From assembly GCA_030606485.1 (NCBI GenBank), contig JAUWGH010000001.1, positions 62,001 through 126,000 on the forward strand: a stretch of DNA of 64,000 nucleotides. The letters are read 5' to 3'. Of this stretch, positions 44,845-53,976 are shown in pieces (the stretch's first letter is position 1; every line of letters begins with the position of its first letter). The translations under genes and the position numbers were made by a program. The DNA comes from Promethearchaeota archaeon. GTDB taxonomy: Archaea; Asgardarchaeota; Lokiarchaeia; Sigyniarchaeales; SOKP01. The notes under the pieces were generated by a model. That model searched no databases. It was not told where the DNA came from and was given only the letters and a program-made list of their open reading frames with translations.

Positions 44845-45240
44845 TTATTTTAAACTTTTCATAGCTTTTAATTCATCCACTATAGTATTGTATATCTTTG
44901 GTAACCATTCGTTAATTTCTCTATTAGAAAACCCAAGAATCTTAAGAATTGTTTTATCTAATTCAATTCTTGCATTGAAACGGTTTTCTATTTGACTCAT
45001 AATTGAAGGAAAATTTAAGTCTTTTAACTTTTCATAAAGATTAAACATGATTTCTTTCTCAGAATCGGTAAGATCATTGAAATTAAAAATTTTCATTAAA
45101 ACTAAATCCCATGTCATTATATGAAGGTATTGTCCCGAGGTTTCTTCTCTATTAATTAAAATCTGTGAAAAAAATATAGAATTATTAAATGAGATAGAAT
45201 CGGCATATAGTTGGCAATTAGATAGAATTCTCACCAAAAT
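44845..45240 (-). pseudogene. C-terminal relic of a DNA methyltransferase
   Basis: The minus-strand frame (the open frame extends to 45336 with a non-coding-like start) ends with the run FNDLTDSEKEIMFNLYEKL, FPSIMSQIENRF, ELDKTILKILGFSNREI and YNTIVDELKAMKSL. From memory this matches the C-terminus of class-I SAM-dependent DNA methyltransferases (BREX/Eco57I-like), where an S-E-x-E...FPS-x-x-Q-L...R-x-E-x-D-x-x-x-L...LG motif precedes the last helix. The catalytic domain is missing and residues upstream of about 45240 look like noise, so the gene has been cut. It points to a former restriction-modification or BREX-type locus. Confidence 0.45.
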
Positions 45241-45297
45241 CGTCAAAGTTACGAATGAAATTAAGAGAGTTGATGATTTGGTTATTAAGGAAAATCT

Positions 45298-45504
45298 ATG
45301 AAAACAACAGAAGATATTGGAACAACGATAGTACAAACGGAATCAAGGGTATTGGGAAAAAAAAGCGAAATTGCGAAAAAGTTGTTTATTCTTTATGGAA
45401 TTCAATTAAATCATATTCTATTTACCATTGAGCTTGTGGAGAGAATTCAACATCCTTATCTTTATACTTGTTTTTTGCCATTGCCTTATATTTGGTATAT
45501 CTGA
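45298..45504 (+). pseudogene. Plus-strand ORF fragment at a rearrangement junction
   Basis: A 68-codon frame from ATG 45298 (KTTEDIGTTIVQTESRV, SEIAKKLFILYGIQLNHIL) overlaps by ATGA the stop of another plus-strand frame that reads EIESAYSWQLDRILTKIVK and VDDLVIKENL (stop 45299-45301, no start). Two coupled plus-strand genes thus end inside, and head-on with, minus-strand genes on both sides. Composition of both is protein-like. They look like the end of an operon that was cut and joined to the methyltransferase relic, though they may simply be chance frames. Confidence 0.3.
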
Positions 45505-46171
45505 TTTTTTTCAAATTAAAATTAATCAAATTCAGCATGTGAGTCAATCCCATTCCCGAATATTTTACTACGTAATAGAAACCCATTGAGAGCATCGACA
45601 ACACAACCAAAAAATCGAACATAAAAATTTCATAATAAATTATTATAAGGTAGGAAATTGCAAGCGCTATAATAAGTACAATCGTTTGTATGAGTGCATA
45701 TTTTCTAAACAATTTCAGGGATGTGAAAATATATTGTATATCGGCTCCGCTGGGACTTATCTGCGTAAGAATTGAAATTGCAACATAAATTAGGATTGCC
45801 GCGATTGTATAATTAACACCGGGGCTTGCGATATAATGAATAATAAATCCAATGATATAAGTTCCAACAAACAACGGTGCAAAACCGATTAACAACGCCT
45901 GTAGAAAACTTGGTTGCTGAACAGGCTTAATAAACGCTGTAAGACAGCCATCTTCATCCCTATCTGGGAGGATTCTCGCTTTCTCTACAGGTACGTGTGT
46001 TAAAAGACACATCAAGTAATGGCTTAATTCATGCACCACAATCCCGAGAAAGAAAAATGTCATAAAAATCTTTTGCGAAGTCGGGCTTCTCGAGAAAAAA
46101 GTTAGCACACAAGAGGCAATAAATGATAAAATCCAAATGCAGAGAAATATCCAAATATACTCGATTATCAT
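45422..46171 (-). CDS. M50-like site-2-protease-type membrane metalloprotein
   Basis: A 249-residue polytopic membrane protein. The second helix carries VVHELSHYLMCLL (about residues 45-57), the H-E-x-x-H zinc motif of M50/site-2 proteases, followed by a loop with ARILPDRDEDGC, further helices, and SILTQISPSGADIQYI (about 134-149), where Asp of SGAD may be the third ligand. Helices at about 10-28, 95-115, 118-135 and 165-210 complete the bundle. The C-terminal tail is charged. It would cleave membrane proteins. GC content is higher than in surrounding genes, a possible sign of transfer. Divergent from the large HerA-like gene. Confidence 0.65.
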   Translation of the reverse strand: MIIEYIWIFLCIWILSFIASCVLTFFSRSPTSQKIFMTFFFLGIVVHELSHYLMCLLTHVPVEKARILPDRDEDGCLTAFIKPVQQPSFLQALLIGFAPLFVGTYIIGFIIHYIASPGVNYTIAAILIYVAISILTQISPSGADIQYIFTSLKLFRKYALIQTIVLIIALAISYLIIIYYEIFMFDFLVVLSMLSMGFYYVVKYSGMGLTHMLNLINFNLKKIRYTKYKAMAKNKYKDKDVEFSPQAQW

Positions 46172-46288
46172 TGTTGATAATTCTATAAAATATTTCTATA
46201 TAAAGAAAAAATAATTTTTTCAAATTATTTTTCTTCTTGTTCAATCGAATTTTTTTATTTAAATATAAACAATTTATTTTATCTTAAA

Positions 46289-49200
46289 ATGTTGGAATCA
46301 GCAAGATCAACTAGCGATAATAGTGAGCAATTTAAAAAACCAGATAACGACGAGTCCCAGAAATATAGTGCTAATGATATACTTAATATCTGGAGGGATC
46401 GTCCAGCAAAGAGAGATATTAAATACTGGACAAATGCCATTAAAGTTCTATTCATCGGCTTTATTTGGGGTGCATTATTTTCAATATCATATTTTAGCAG
46501 TGGGCTACTAATAACTTCTTTTTTGTTTTCAAGCATAATGGTAATCTCCTTTATCATAGTCTCTTTTGGGAACATATTCTTTTTTTATGAGAAGGTGCGT
46601 TTTAGGGGAGGAAAAAGAATCGATTTATTTGAGGATTTAAATTTTAGAATTAGAGATAAGAATTCGGACACGCTTTTTATTTTCAATAGGAAGGGATACG
46701 GGACAACAGGCTTAAAAATATTTAAAATAGACATCATTCCTGAGACGGTTCATGGCAATGTAAAGCGATTTTTAAGGTCCTTAGATAGATTGGGAGTTCC
46801 ATATACTTATCAAATTATTCAAACTTCTAATATTCAATTGATTGAGAATTCTGCAGAATTATTCGATAAAGAAGAAAGAAAGAAGGCGAGATCTCAATTG
46901 TTAAATTCACAGAATTCTTTAATAACATCGTTATATTTATCAACATCATACTGGGGTAAGACTCTATATTTCTCAGCTACTTTAGATAATATTCAGAAGC
47001 AGTTAGATAGTTATTCAAAAGTGATATTTTCTTCTTTTACCTCGACTTTCCCGCATCATCACTTATCAGAATTAAAGGGTTTGGATTTAATTGACGCCCT
47101 TTACGCACTCTTTTTTAAGACTAAAGTAGCGCCAAAAAATAAACAAGAAAGTATTGAGGAATTGAAGAATAATAGACTCATGATTTCTATGATAGTTAGA
47201 AGTATTTATCTAATGATTTTTTCAGTTCTCAATGTATTCATTATTCAAAGTTTAGGCGTTCCTTTTAGTTATAATATTTTAATAACCCTAACCTGTAATT
47301 TTCTTATTATATACATCTTCTGGAAAGATTTACTTAGTCCCTTGGCAGATAAGTTCATTTTTAGAGATTTTTACAGACTCAATCTTTTTACGGATTTTAA
47401 ATTTTTTATGCGAACAGGAATTCCCGATACTTTATTTGTTTGGAATCAGAAATTGAATTTATTATTAGGCACCAAGATGCTTGCTGTAAAGCAAATTAGG
47501 TCGAATGGTTATAATGAACCTGACCAATTTTTTCGGGGAATTGCTCCCTTACAGTTATCATTTTCATATACAACGATTCAATCGCCCTTCTCTTGTCTAG
47601 ATCTTAAACATGGGTTTATGAAACATCTTAATGAACCTAATCAACGGTATCTAATTAAATATGCTGGAAATAAGGGTCGTTTAATAGATTGGCTTTCAAT
47701 GAGGGCAAGTATTTGGTGGTTTATGTTCTTTATTTCCGCGAATTCATACAAATTTACTTCTATCATCAATAATAATGTAATTGACAGTTTAGAAGAAGAA
47801 TTACAGGATAAGTTTGATGAGATTGATTTAGTTTTTCGGACATACTTTAGTAATTATCCACGTGTTGTATTAAAAGACCGTAAATTATTATCCGGACTAA
47901 AAGTGATTCTCTTAAAAAATAAGTTTTTCAGGCGAGAAGGGACATATTTGCCCTATACACTGATTCAAGGAGTAGTTCTATCTAACATTAATAAGATCAT
48001 GGATGAATTAAAGAAAAGTATAAAGACTCAAGTCGCTGCTGAATTTAACACGCCTTTAAATTTACAAAATCAAATCATCGTAGGAAATACGATTAATACC
48101 GAATTTTGTAGGGAAGAGATTTCATTTGGTTTTAAACTTGATCAAGTTAGAAACCTTCTCATAAGTGGAGGGAAAAATTCTCAAAGAGATAATGTCGCTA
48201 TGAATATTATCTCGGAATTAGTGAAAAATAATGTTCCTTCAATTATATTTGATTTCAAAGGAAATTACAGTAAAATAATTAATTCATTTTCAAAAACTCA
48301 ATTTAAAAACGACTTCCACTATTTCAAATTGGGACAATCTTTTCAAATTTCCTTATTAAAGTCAGATATAAAGAATGATATTGATAATACTAAATATTTA
48401 GATTATGTTTTTGAATGCCTTGGAATGGTGTTTAAATTAGATGATAAGGCACTTTTAGATTTAAAAAAGGAAGTTAAATCGCTAGATTTGGAAGTAAAGT
48501 CGCTAGAACTCGATGATGAATTAAAAAAGGCTTATGAGAAGAACCGTAAATTAGAACAATCAATGTCAAAGCTTACAGAATTTTTAGATCTGACTCGATC
48601 AACCATTAGTGCCTTGGGATTACCGGAAGGAACAATAACTTCAGAAGATTTTCTAAAAGATGGTAAAACGGTAATTATTGATTTGAGTTTATTAAGACCG
48701 CCTTATAATCTATTTGGGATGTTTGTAATTATTTCAAAAATAATTAGATATATTGAAGAATTTGAAGAATTCCAGCCAAAAATGTTGATTATGCCCAATA
48801 TTGAATATTTTTTTGATAAATATTATTTAGATAGGTGGATAAAATCTCCTATTATCGATTTATTTCTCGATCCATTAGCCGAAAAGGGGTTCGGGTTTTT
48901 ATTCTTGGTTAATGAAATAAATAAACTCCACCCAGCCGTTTATAATTATTTAGAAAATTTCATTGCACTAAAGACAGTCAATAGTTATGATTTTCAAGTA
49001 TTAAAGAATTTGTTTAATCTTCAGGAAATTCAAGGGCAGGGCTATTATACCAATAAGAGAAAAAACACTTATCAAATAGATTTCTTAAAGCAGTTAAGAG
49101 AAGATATGGCCATAGTAAAGCGAGATGATTACGACCAACCATTTCCTGTTAAATTTAGGTTAGATAAGATAAAGAATTTAACTCCTTTACAGTATGAAGA

Positions 49201-50170
49201 GCTCATCTCTTATATGAGACAATTCGGCTATGATTTCCAGAAAACTGAAAAACAAATAGAGCAGTCCCTCAAAAAAACCTTTTTTCAAAAAGATTTTGAA
49301 GGATATTATTATTTAATTGATGAGATAAAAAATTTTCTCCTAACTTTAAAAGTAACAGATACTATTGCCGGTATAGATGAGCATAAACTCAAAGGATCAC
49401 TCTTTAAATTTATACATAATAAATTAACTTCTAAAAACTATAAAAAAAAAGATATTATTAAGATAAGAAATGAATTATTTAATCTTCTTCTGAGTCATCG
49501 ATATATAATCGAAAGTCATCCCAGAACTGCAGGTAATACTGAAAGTCTCCGGACAAGTTATCGAGTTGGTCCTCAATATGATAAGGCATTGGGGGATGAA
49601 CCAAAATCTATGCAGCTATTTAATATGGATGTTAATATGGAGCCTATTGAACTTTACAATAATGATTTCGAGAGCGTTACGCCTAAAAAGAAAGAAGTCA
49701 AAAAGTATTGGAATCCTTCAGATAAGAGTCAAGAAAAAATAAATGAGTATGAAATTGAAATTAACAGTGAGCACTTAAATTCTAGGGAAAATATACCTTG
49801 GAAAAAATTAGTTGGTGGTTTTTTAATACCTGAAACGGCTCGAGTCGGTACAAAAATAAACAATAAGAATTATAGAGAAGCAATTCTTTCCGTTAAAACA
49901 ATAATTCCAGAATTCTTATATAAATTATATAATCGAGATTTTAAGATTAGGAGTAATAAGAATATTGCTATTGAGGATTTTGAAAAATCAATTGAATTTA
50001 TTATTAATTCCAAGATTATTCCATTTGATCGACAAGAATTAGAGAAAATTCTAAAAAAAATTAATGTCGAAAAGTATAAACCAAACGATTTAGAGAATAT
50101 CGCAAATGAAAATTACAAAATCCTTTATAATTTCTCAGCAAAAATTTTGATGGCTTTAACTGAAATATAA
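46289..50170 (+). CDS. Large membrane-bound HerA/VirB4-like pseudo-ATPase
   Basis: A 1293-residue protein. Two hydrophobic hairpins lie near residues 48-95 and 300-350, so it is probably anchored in the membrane on both sides of a soluble domain. Residues 590-920 have the HerA/FtsK/VirB4 layout, with SIIFDFKGNYSKII in the strand that usually reads DWKGEY. But the expected Walker A (G-x4-GKS/T) reads LLISGGKNSQRDNVA and the Walker B D-E reads KMLIMPNIEYFF, so both catalytic signatures are lost. The central coiled coil (about 730-775) is an insertion. It would then be a structural or regulatory relative of conjugation ATPases. The last 250 residues are charged, without motif. It stands alone and divergent from the M50-like gene. 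Confidence 0.65.
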   Translation: MLESARSTSDNSEQFKKPDNDESQKYSANDILNIWRDRPAKRDIKYWTNAIKVLFIGFIWGALFSISYFSSGLLITSFLFSSIMVISFIIVSFGNIFFFYEKVRFRGGKRIDLFEDLNFRIRDKNSDTLFIFNRKGYGTTGLKIFKIDIIPETVHGNVKRFLRSLDRLGVPYTYQIIQTSNIQLIENSAELFDKEERKKARSQLLNSQNSLITSLYLSTSYWGKTLYFSATLDNIQKQLDSYSKVIFSSFTSTFPHHHLSELKGLDLIDALYALFFKTKVAPKNKQESIEELKNNRLMISMIVRSIYLMIFSVLNVFIIQSLGVPFSYNILITLTCNFLIIYIFWKDLLSPLADKFIFRDFYRLNLFTDFKFFMRTGIPDTLFVWNQKLNLLLGTKMLAVKQIRSNGYNEPDQFFRGIAPLQLSFSYTTIQSPFSCLDLKHGFMKHLNEPNQRYLIKYAGNKGRLIDWLSMRASIWWFMFFISANSYKFTSIINNNVIDSLEEELQDKFDEIDLVFRTYFSNYPRVVLKDRKLLSGLKVILLKNKFFRREGTYLPYTLIQGVVLSNINKIMDELKKSIKTQVAAEFNTPLNLQNQIIVGNTINTEFCREEISFGFKLDQVRNLLISGGKNSQRDNVAMNIISELVKNNVPSIIFDFKGNYSKIINSFSKTQFKNDFHYFKLGQSFQISLLKSDIKNDIDNTKYLDYVFECLGMVFKLDDKALLDLKKEVKSLDLEVKSLELDDELKKAYEKNRKLEQSMSKLTEFLDLTRSTISALGLPEGTITSEDFLKDGKTVIIDLSLLRPPYNLFGMFVIISKIIRYIEEFEEFQPKMLIMPNIEYFFDKYYLDRWIKSPIIDLFLDPLAEKGFGFLFLVNEINKLHPAVYNYLENFIALKTVNSYDFQVLKNLFNLQEIQGQGYYTNKRKNTYQIDFLKQLREDMAIVKRDDYDQPFPVKFRLDKIKNLTPLQYEELISYMRQFGYDFQKTEKQIEQSLKKTFFQKDFEGYYYLIDEIKNFLLTLKVTDTIAGIDEHKLKGSLFKFIHNKLTSKNYKKKDIIKIRNELFNLLLSHRYIIESHPRTAGNTESLRTSYRVGPQYDKALGDEPKSMQLFNMDVNMEPIELYNNDFESVTPKKKEVKKYWNPSDKSQEKINEYEIEINSEHLNSRENIPWKKLVGGFLIPETARVGTKINNKNYREAILSVKTIIPEFLYKLYNRDFKIRSNKNIAIEDFEKSIEFIINSKIIPFDRQELEKILKKINVEKYKPNDLENIANENYKILYNFSAKILMALTEI

Positions 50171-50457
50171 AATCTTTTTTATAATTTAATTATTAGATTA
50201 AGATTTAAGGGATTTTGTTATTTTCTAGAATTTAATATTATAGAATGATTACAAAAAAATGAGTAAATTCTAAACAATCTTAAACTTCTTTTTTATACAT
50301 TTTCTCAAAAAAAACCCGAAATAATAGTAATTATTTTTAAAATTATTGTTTTGCTCACATTTTAAAACTATTTACAATTTTAACTCCATGATTTCAATAA
50401 AATATTTTAAAAATCAAATATTTTTAATAATAGAATTGAAAAAAAATAGAAGAAGTT

Positions 50458-51291
50458 ATGCCATTCTTTCGAAATAAGGATTCTCTAAGCATTTATTTTG
50501 AGGATATCAATGACGATCCTAAGAATTTCCCCATTATATTTTTACACGGGCAAGCTTCTTCTGTTATTTTCTTCAAACATCAAATCTCATTTCTAAAGAA
50601 AAAAAAATACCGGTCAATTTGTATAGATCCCATAGGTTTAGGACGTAGTTTTAAGCCAATTAGCATAAATCTAAAGGGTCATTTAAGGGAAACTTATATA
50701 AGAGACATTGAGGATTTATTAAAACATTTAAAAATTAATAACAAATTTGGTATTTTGGCCCATTCTTTAGTTGGTGGCATGATAGCTCAACTTTTCACTA
50801 AAAAGCATCCTGATAAAGTTAAATTCTTAATTCTTTTGAACTCTGGAGACTTAATGATTGATAATGACATCCGAAGTTCATTTTGGAATGTTTTGCCTTA
50901 CAATGTCAGAATTAATTTCCTCCAGATTGTAGAAAATTCTCTTGATGACGTTTTAAACCGTACAATCCCATTTATAAAGCTAGCTTTTAAGGAGGATCCT
51001 GTTTATAAAGATTACACGGATCAAGAATTAGAGGAAATTATCGAAGAGGAAATATTTGATATGGTAAAAGAAGCAAAATCCTTTGATCCTTCTGATATTA
51101 AATGCCCTACATTGATCGTGAGTGGGATGTTAGATAATTACAGTCCTATGACTTTTTCTGAAAGATTAGCAGAAAAGATTCCTAATTCTGAATTGATTGC
51201 AGTAGAAATTGCTGGGCATCTTGCTCCATCACAAATCTATAAAGAGATAAATGGTCTTATTGGCAATTTTCTTAAAAAAATAGCCAAATAA
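50458..51291 (+). CDS. Alpha/beta hydrolase
   Basis: A 277-residue alpha/beta hydrolase. Oxyanion region FLHGQASSVIFF (about residues 29-40), nucleophile elbow AHSLVGGM (Ser about 101, with S-x-x-G, where the usual glycine before His is Ala), acid in SGMLDNYSP (Asp about 223) and histidine AGHLAPSQ (about 256). The cap region (about 135-210) is helical and acidic. It resembles esterase, C-C hydrolase and haloperoxidase-type members; substrate unknown. Single gene, followed 26 bases later by a MazG-like gene. Confidence 0.85.
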   Translation: MPFFRNKDSLSIYFEDINDDPKNFPIIFLHGQASSVIFFKHQISFLKKKKYRSICIDPIGLGRSFKPISINLKGHLRETYIRDIEDLLKHLKINNKFGILAHSLVGGMIAQLFTKKHPDKVKFLILLNSGDLMIDNDIRSSFWNVLPYNVRINFLQIVENSLDDVLNRTIPFIKLAFKEDPVYKDYTDQELEEIIEEEIFDMVKEAKSFDPSDIKCPTLIVSGMLDNYSPMTFSERLAEKIPNSELIAVEIAGHLAPSQIYKEINGLIGNFLKKIAK

Positions 51292-51325
51292 TAAATTTTT
51301 TTAAATATCATTTTTTGTGTTTATT

Positions 51326-51709
51326 ATGAATTTAGAAAAAAGCAGTATTATTTTTAATGATGGTCATCAAACAATTTCTTTTTTAAAAAAAGAGGTCGAA
51401 AAATTTGTAAAAGAAAGAAAATGGAATAAATATCATACTCTTAAGGAGCTAGCGCAAGCAATTTCCATTGAGAGTGCAGAATTATTAGAATTATTCCTTT
51501 TTAAAAACCTCGCTCTTGATGAAATATTGAATGATTCTGATCTTATCTCAAAGATCTCTGAGGAATTTGCTGATATCTTTATTTATCTTCTTAGTTTTGC
51601 AAATGTAATTAATTTAGATATCTCCTATGCTTTTCAAAAAAAAATAGAAAAAAATCGTAAAAAATATCCGCTAAGTGAGTTTTCTAATGGTACATATAAA
51701 AAGAAATGA
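51326..51709 (+). CDS. MazG-like nucleotide pyrophosphohydrolase
   Basis: A 127-residue all-helical protein of the MazG/RS21-C6/iMazG group that hydrolyses (deoxy)nucleoside triphosphates to monophosphate and diphosphate. The metal-binding pattern is present: KELAQAISIESAELLELFLF (E-x-x-E-x2-E type), then the second helix ISEEFADIFIYLLSFA with E-x3-D, and the tail KKIEKNRKKYPL. A GTG at 51317 would add three residues. It lies between the hydrolase and purC; a link to nucleotide pool cleaning is plausible. Confidence 0.85.
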   Translation: MNLEKSSIIFNDGHQTISFLKKEVEKFVKERKWNKYHTLKELAQAISIESAELLELFLFKNLALDEILNDSDLISKISEEFADIFIYLLSFANVINLDISYAFQKKIEKNRKKYPLSEFSNGTYKKK

Positions 51710-51778
51710 CTTCTTTAAATATTTACCACTTGATTAATAATCTACCTTATAAGGCATAACAAATAAAATAAGAATGAA

Positions 51779-52747
51779 ATGATTGACGAAATATTAAATG
51801 AACAGATAAGATATACTCTTAAAAAAACTAATTTTCCAAATTTGGGTAAACTCTATAGAGGCAAAGTTAGAGATAACTACATTAAAGAAGAAAAAAGGAT
51901 TATTATAGCTACTGATAGGTTGTCTTCCTTTGACCGAGTTATCACCACTATTCCATTTAAGGGACAAATTTTAAATCAGCTCTCATCATTTTGGTTTGAA
52001 AAATCTAAAAATGTGGTAAAAAATCATTTGATTTCTGTTCCGGATCCTAATGTTTCAGTTGTTCATGAATGCAAGACAGTTCCAATAGAAATGGTGATTC
52101 GTGGTTATATTACTGGAAGCTTGTGGCGTGCTTATCAAAAAGAAGAAAAATTCTCTGGGATTGAATTTCCAAAGGGATTAAGAAAGAATCAAAAATTTGA
52201 TGAACCAATAATTACTCCCTCAACTAAAGCCACTCACGGTCATGATATCTATCTCTCTAAAAAAGAAATTTTAGATAAAAATTTGGTATCAAAATCCATT
52301 TATGAACAGATGGAAGAAGATACCATTAAATTATTTGAATTTGGGCAAAATTTTAGTAAAAAAAATAATCTAATATTAGTAGACACAAAGTATGAATTTG
52401 GATTAAAGGATGATGAGCTTTTAGTTATTGATGAGATTCATACACCTGATTCATCAAGATTTTGGATTGCTGAAACATACGAGGACTTATTTGGTAAATC
52501 TGAGGAACCTGAAATTCTTGATAAAGAATTTTTTAGAGGTTATCTTATGGAAACTTTTCCCGAAACGTTTCCTAATATTAAACCAGATGAAAATATCCCC
52601 GAAATTCCAAATGATATAAAAGTAAAGTTAGCAAAACGTTATATTAACAATTTCGAAAGAATAATTGGGGTGCAATTTAATCCTGATACTAAAAAGGATC
52701 CTATTGAACGAATTAAAAATAATTTAAAAAATGCTGGTTATTTATAA
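51779..52747 (+). CDS. purC: Phosphoribosylaminoimidazole-succinocarboxamide (SAICAR) synthase
   Basis: A 322-residue PurC, joining CAIR and aspartate with ATP in purine synthesis. Signature segments are LYRGKVRDNYI, IATDRLSSFDRV, IPFKGQILNQLSSFWF, VIRGYITGSLWRAYQK, ITPSTKATHGHD and VIDEIHTPDSSRFW. The protein is longer than the short bacterial form (about 240) and resembles the archaeal/yeast type. It stands about 230 bases before purS, and the remaining cluster is purS-purQ-purL-purF. The ATG at 51779 is chosen because the motif region begins at residue 20 or so and no earlier start exists in frame. Confidence 0.93.
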   Translation: MIDEILNEQIRYTLKKTNFPNLGKLYRGKVRDNYIKEEKRIIIATDRLSSFDRVITTIPFKGQILNQLSSFWFEKSKNVVKNHLISVPDPNVSVVHECKTVPIEMVIRGYITGSLWRAYQKEEKFSGIEFPKGLRKNQKFDEPIITPSTKATHGHDIYLSKKEILDKNLVSKSIYEQMEEDTIKLFEFGQNFSKKNNLILVDTKYEFGLKDDELLVIDEIHTPDSSRFWIAETYEDLFGKSEEPEILDKEFFRGYLMETFPETFPNIKPDENIPEIPNDIKVKLAKRYINNFERIIGVQFNPDTKKDPIERIKNNLKNAGYL

Positions 52748-52977
52748 TTTTTAGATGAAAAAACCAATGAATTGATAAGAATTTTGATTGGGATCAAACT
52801 GGAGTTTCTTTTTCTATATTAAATCGTTTAAATGATTAAAGATTTTTGTCGGTATAAGATGCTCTTTAAAATCATTTTATTTTTCCTTTAATAAAAATTA
52901 ATAAAAATTAATAAAAGGCATTAAATATTTTGTTAATTATTAGAATCTTGAAGGATTACATAAAGGAATAGAATATT

Positions 52978-53241
52978 ATGGAATTTATCGTAGAAATTGT
53001 CTTAGAAAACAAACCGGCGGCACGAGATCCGGTAGGTTCCACTATTCAGAAAGATTTGATGGCTAAGCAAGGATATGATATGGTTTCAAATGTCAGAACA
53101 GGGCAATATTTAAGGATTTATGTAGACGCCGAAAATGAGCAATCAGCAGAAAAACTCGTGGAAAAAATGTGTAATGATCTTAGGATTTTTAATCCAGTGA
53201 CCCAAAATCTAACAGTTCTAAGTGTTAAAAAGAAAAATTAA
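52978..53241 (+). CDS. purS: Phosphoribosylformylglycinamidine synthase subunit PurS
   Basis: An 87-residue PurS with the family pattern: a first strand IVEIVLENKPAARDPVG, then TIQKDLMAKQGYDMVSNVRTG, and a last helix and strand AEKLVEKMCNDLRIFNP. PurS bridges PurQ and PurL in the FGAR amidotransferase of archaea and Gram-positive bacteria. It is 17 bases before purQ and 230 after purC, with an AAAGGAAT site before the ATG. Confidence 0.92.
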   Translation: MEFIVEIVLENKPAARDPVGSTIQKDLMAKQGYDMVSNVRTGQYLRIYVDAENEQSAEKLVEKMCNDLRIFNPVTQNLTVLSVKKKN

Positions 53242-53258
53242 AAAATATTTTTAAAAAA

Positions 53259-53969
53259 ATGAGTATAAGAATTGCTGTTATCCAATTCCCAGGGTCAAAT
53301 TGCGACCGTGATGCAACTCATGTATTAAACAATGTTATTGGCATCCAAGCGGATTTGATTTGGCACACTAATTTTAAAGAAAGAAAATATGATGGTTGTA
53401 TTCTTCCAGGTGGTTTTTCTTTCGGGGATTATTTACGTGGCGGAATTATTGCAGCTCATAGTCCTGCTATAAAGGAAGCTGAGATAATGCTTAAAGATGG
53501 ACGTCCTGTATTAGGGATTTGCAATGGTTTTCAAATTCTTACAGAAGCTGAATTTTTACCTGGTGCACTTTTAAGAAATGACACTTTAAAATTTGAATGT
53601 AGGTGGGTGCATTTAAGGGTTGAAAATAATGAAACAGCATTCACAAATCAAATGAATAAAGATGCTATAATCGATATTCCTATTGCTCATGCTGAGGGAA
53701 GATATTTTTATGATAACTTAAAAGAATTATATGATAATGATCAAATTGTTTTTAAATATGTTTCAAAAGAGGGGCTTCTTAATGAAGAATCAAATCCAAA
53801 CGGCTCATTCGATAATATTGCTGGAGTTTGCAATTTAGAACGAAACTGTGTTGGTTTAATGCCTCATCCTGAAAGAGCTTCAGAAGAAATCTTAAGCCCA
53901 TTTAAGAATACTCATGGGATAAAATTATTTAATTCAATGATTAATTTCATAAAATCCAGAAAATTTTGA
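53259..53969 (+). CDS. purQ: Phosphoribosylformylglycinamidine synthase subunit PurQ (glutaminase)
   Basis: A 236-residue class-I glutamine amidotransferase that supplies ammonia to PurL. Substrate and nucleophile motifs: FPGSNCDRDA (about residues 8-17), GGFSFGDYLRGG, GICNGFQIL with nucleophile Cys, and the His/Glu pair in LMPHPERAS near the C-terminus. Its stop is seven bases before purL. Length is normal for PurQ. Confidence 0.94.
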   Translation: MSIRIAVIQFPGSNCDRDATHVLNNVIGIQADLIWHTNFKERKYDGCILPGGFSFGDYLRGGIIAAHSPAIKEAEIMLKDGRPVLGICNGFQILTEAEFLPGALLRNDTLKFECRWVHLRVENNETAFTNQMNKDAIIDIPIAHAEGRYFYDNLKELYDNDQIVFKYVSKEGLLNEESNPNGSFDNIAGVCNLERNCVGLMPHPERASEEILSPFKNTHGIKLFNSMINFIKSRKF

Positions 53970-53976
53970 TAATCAA

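Noticed and set aside
46029-46575. Minus-strand frames at the M50/HerA-like divergence
   Set aside because: They lie opposite the start of the HerA-like gene or overlap the M50-like start; no motif and no ribosome site.
50237-50255. Third partial match (TATAGAATGATTA) to the direct repeat
   Set aside because: A 13-base match in AT-rich DNA is expected by chance many times; no extension at the flanks.
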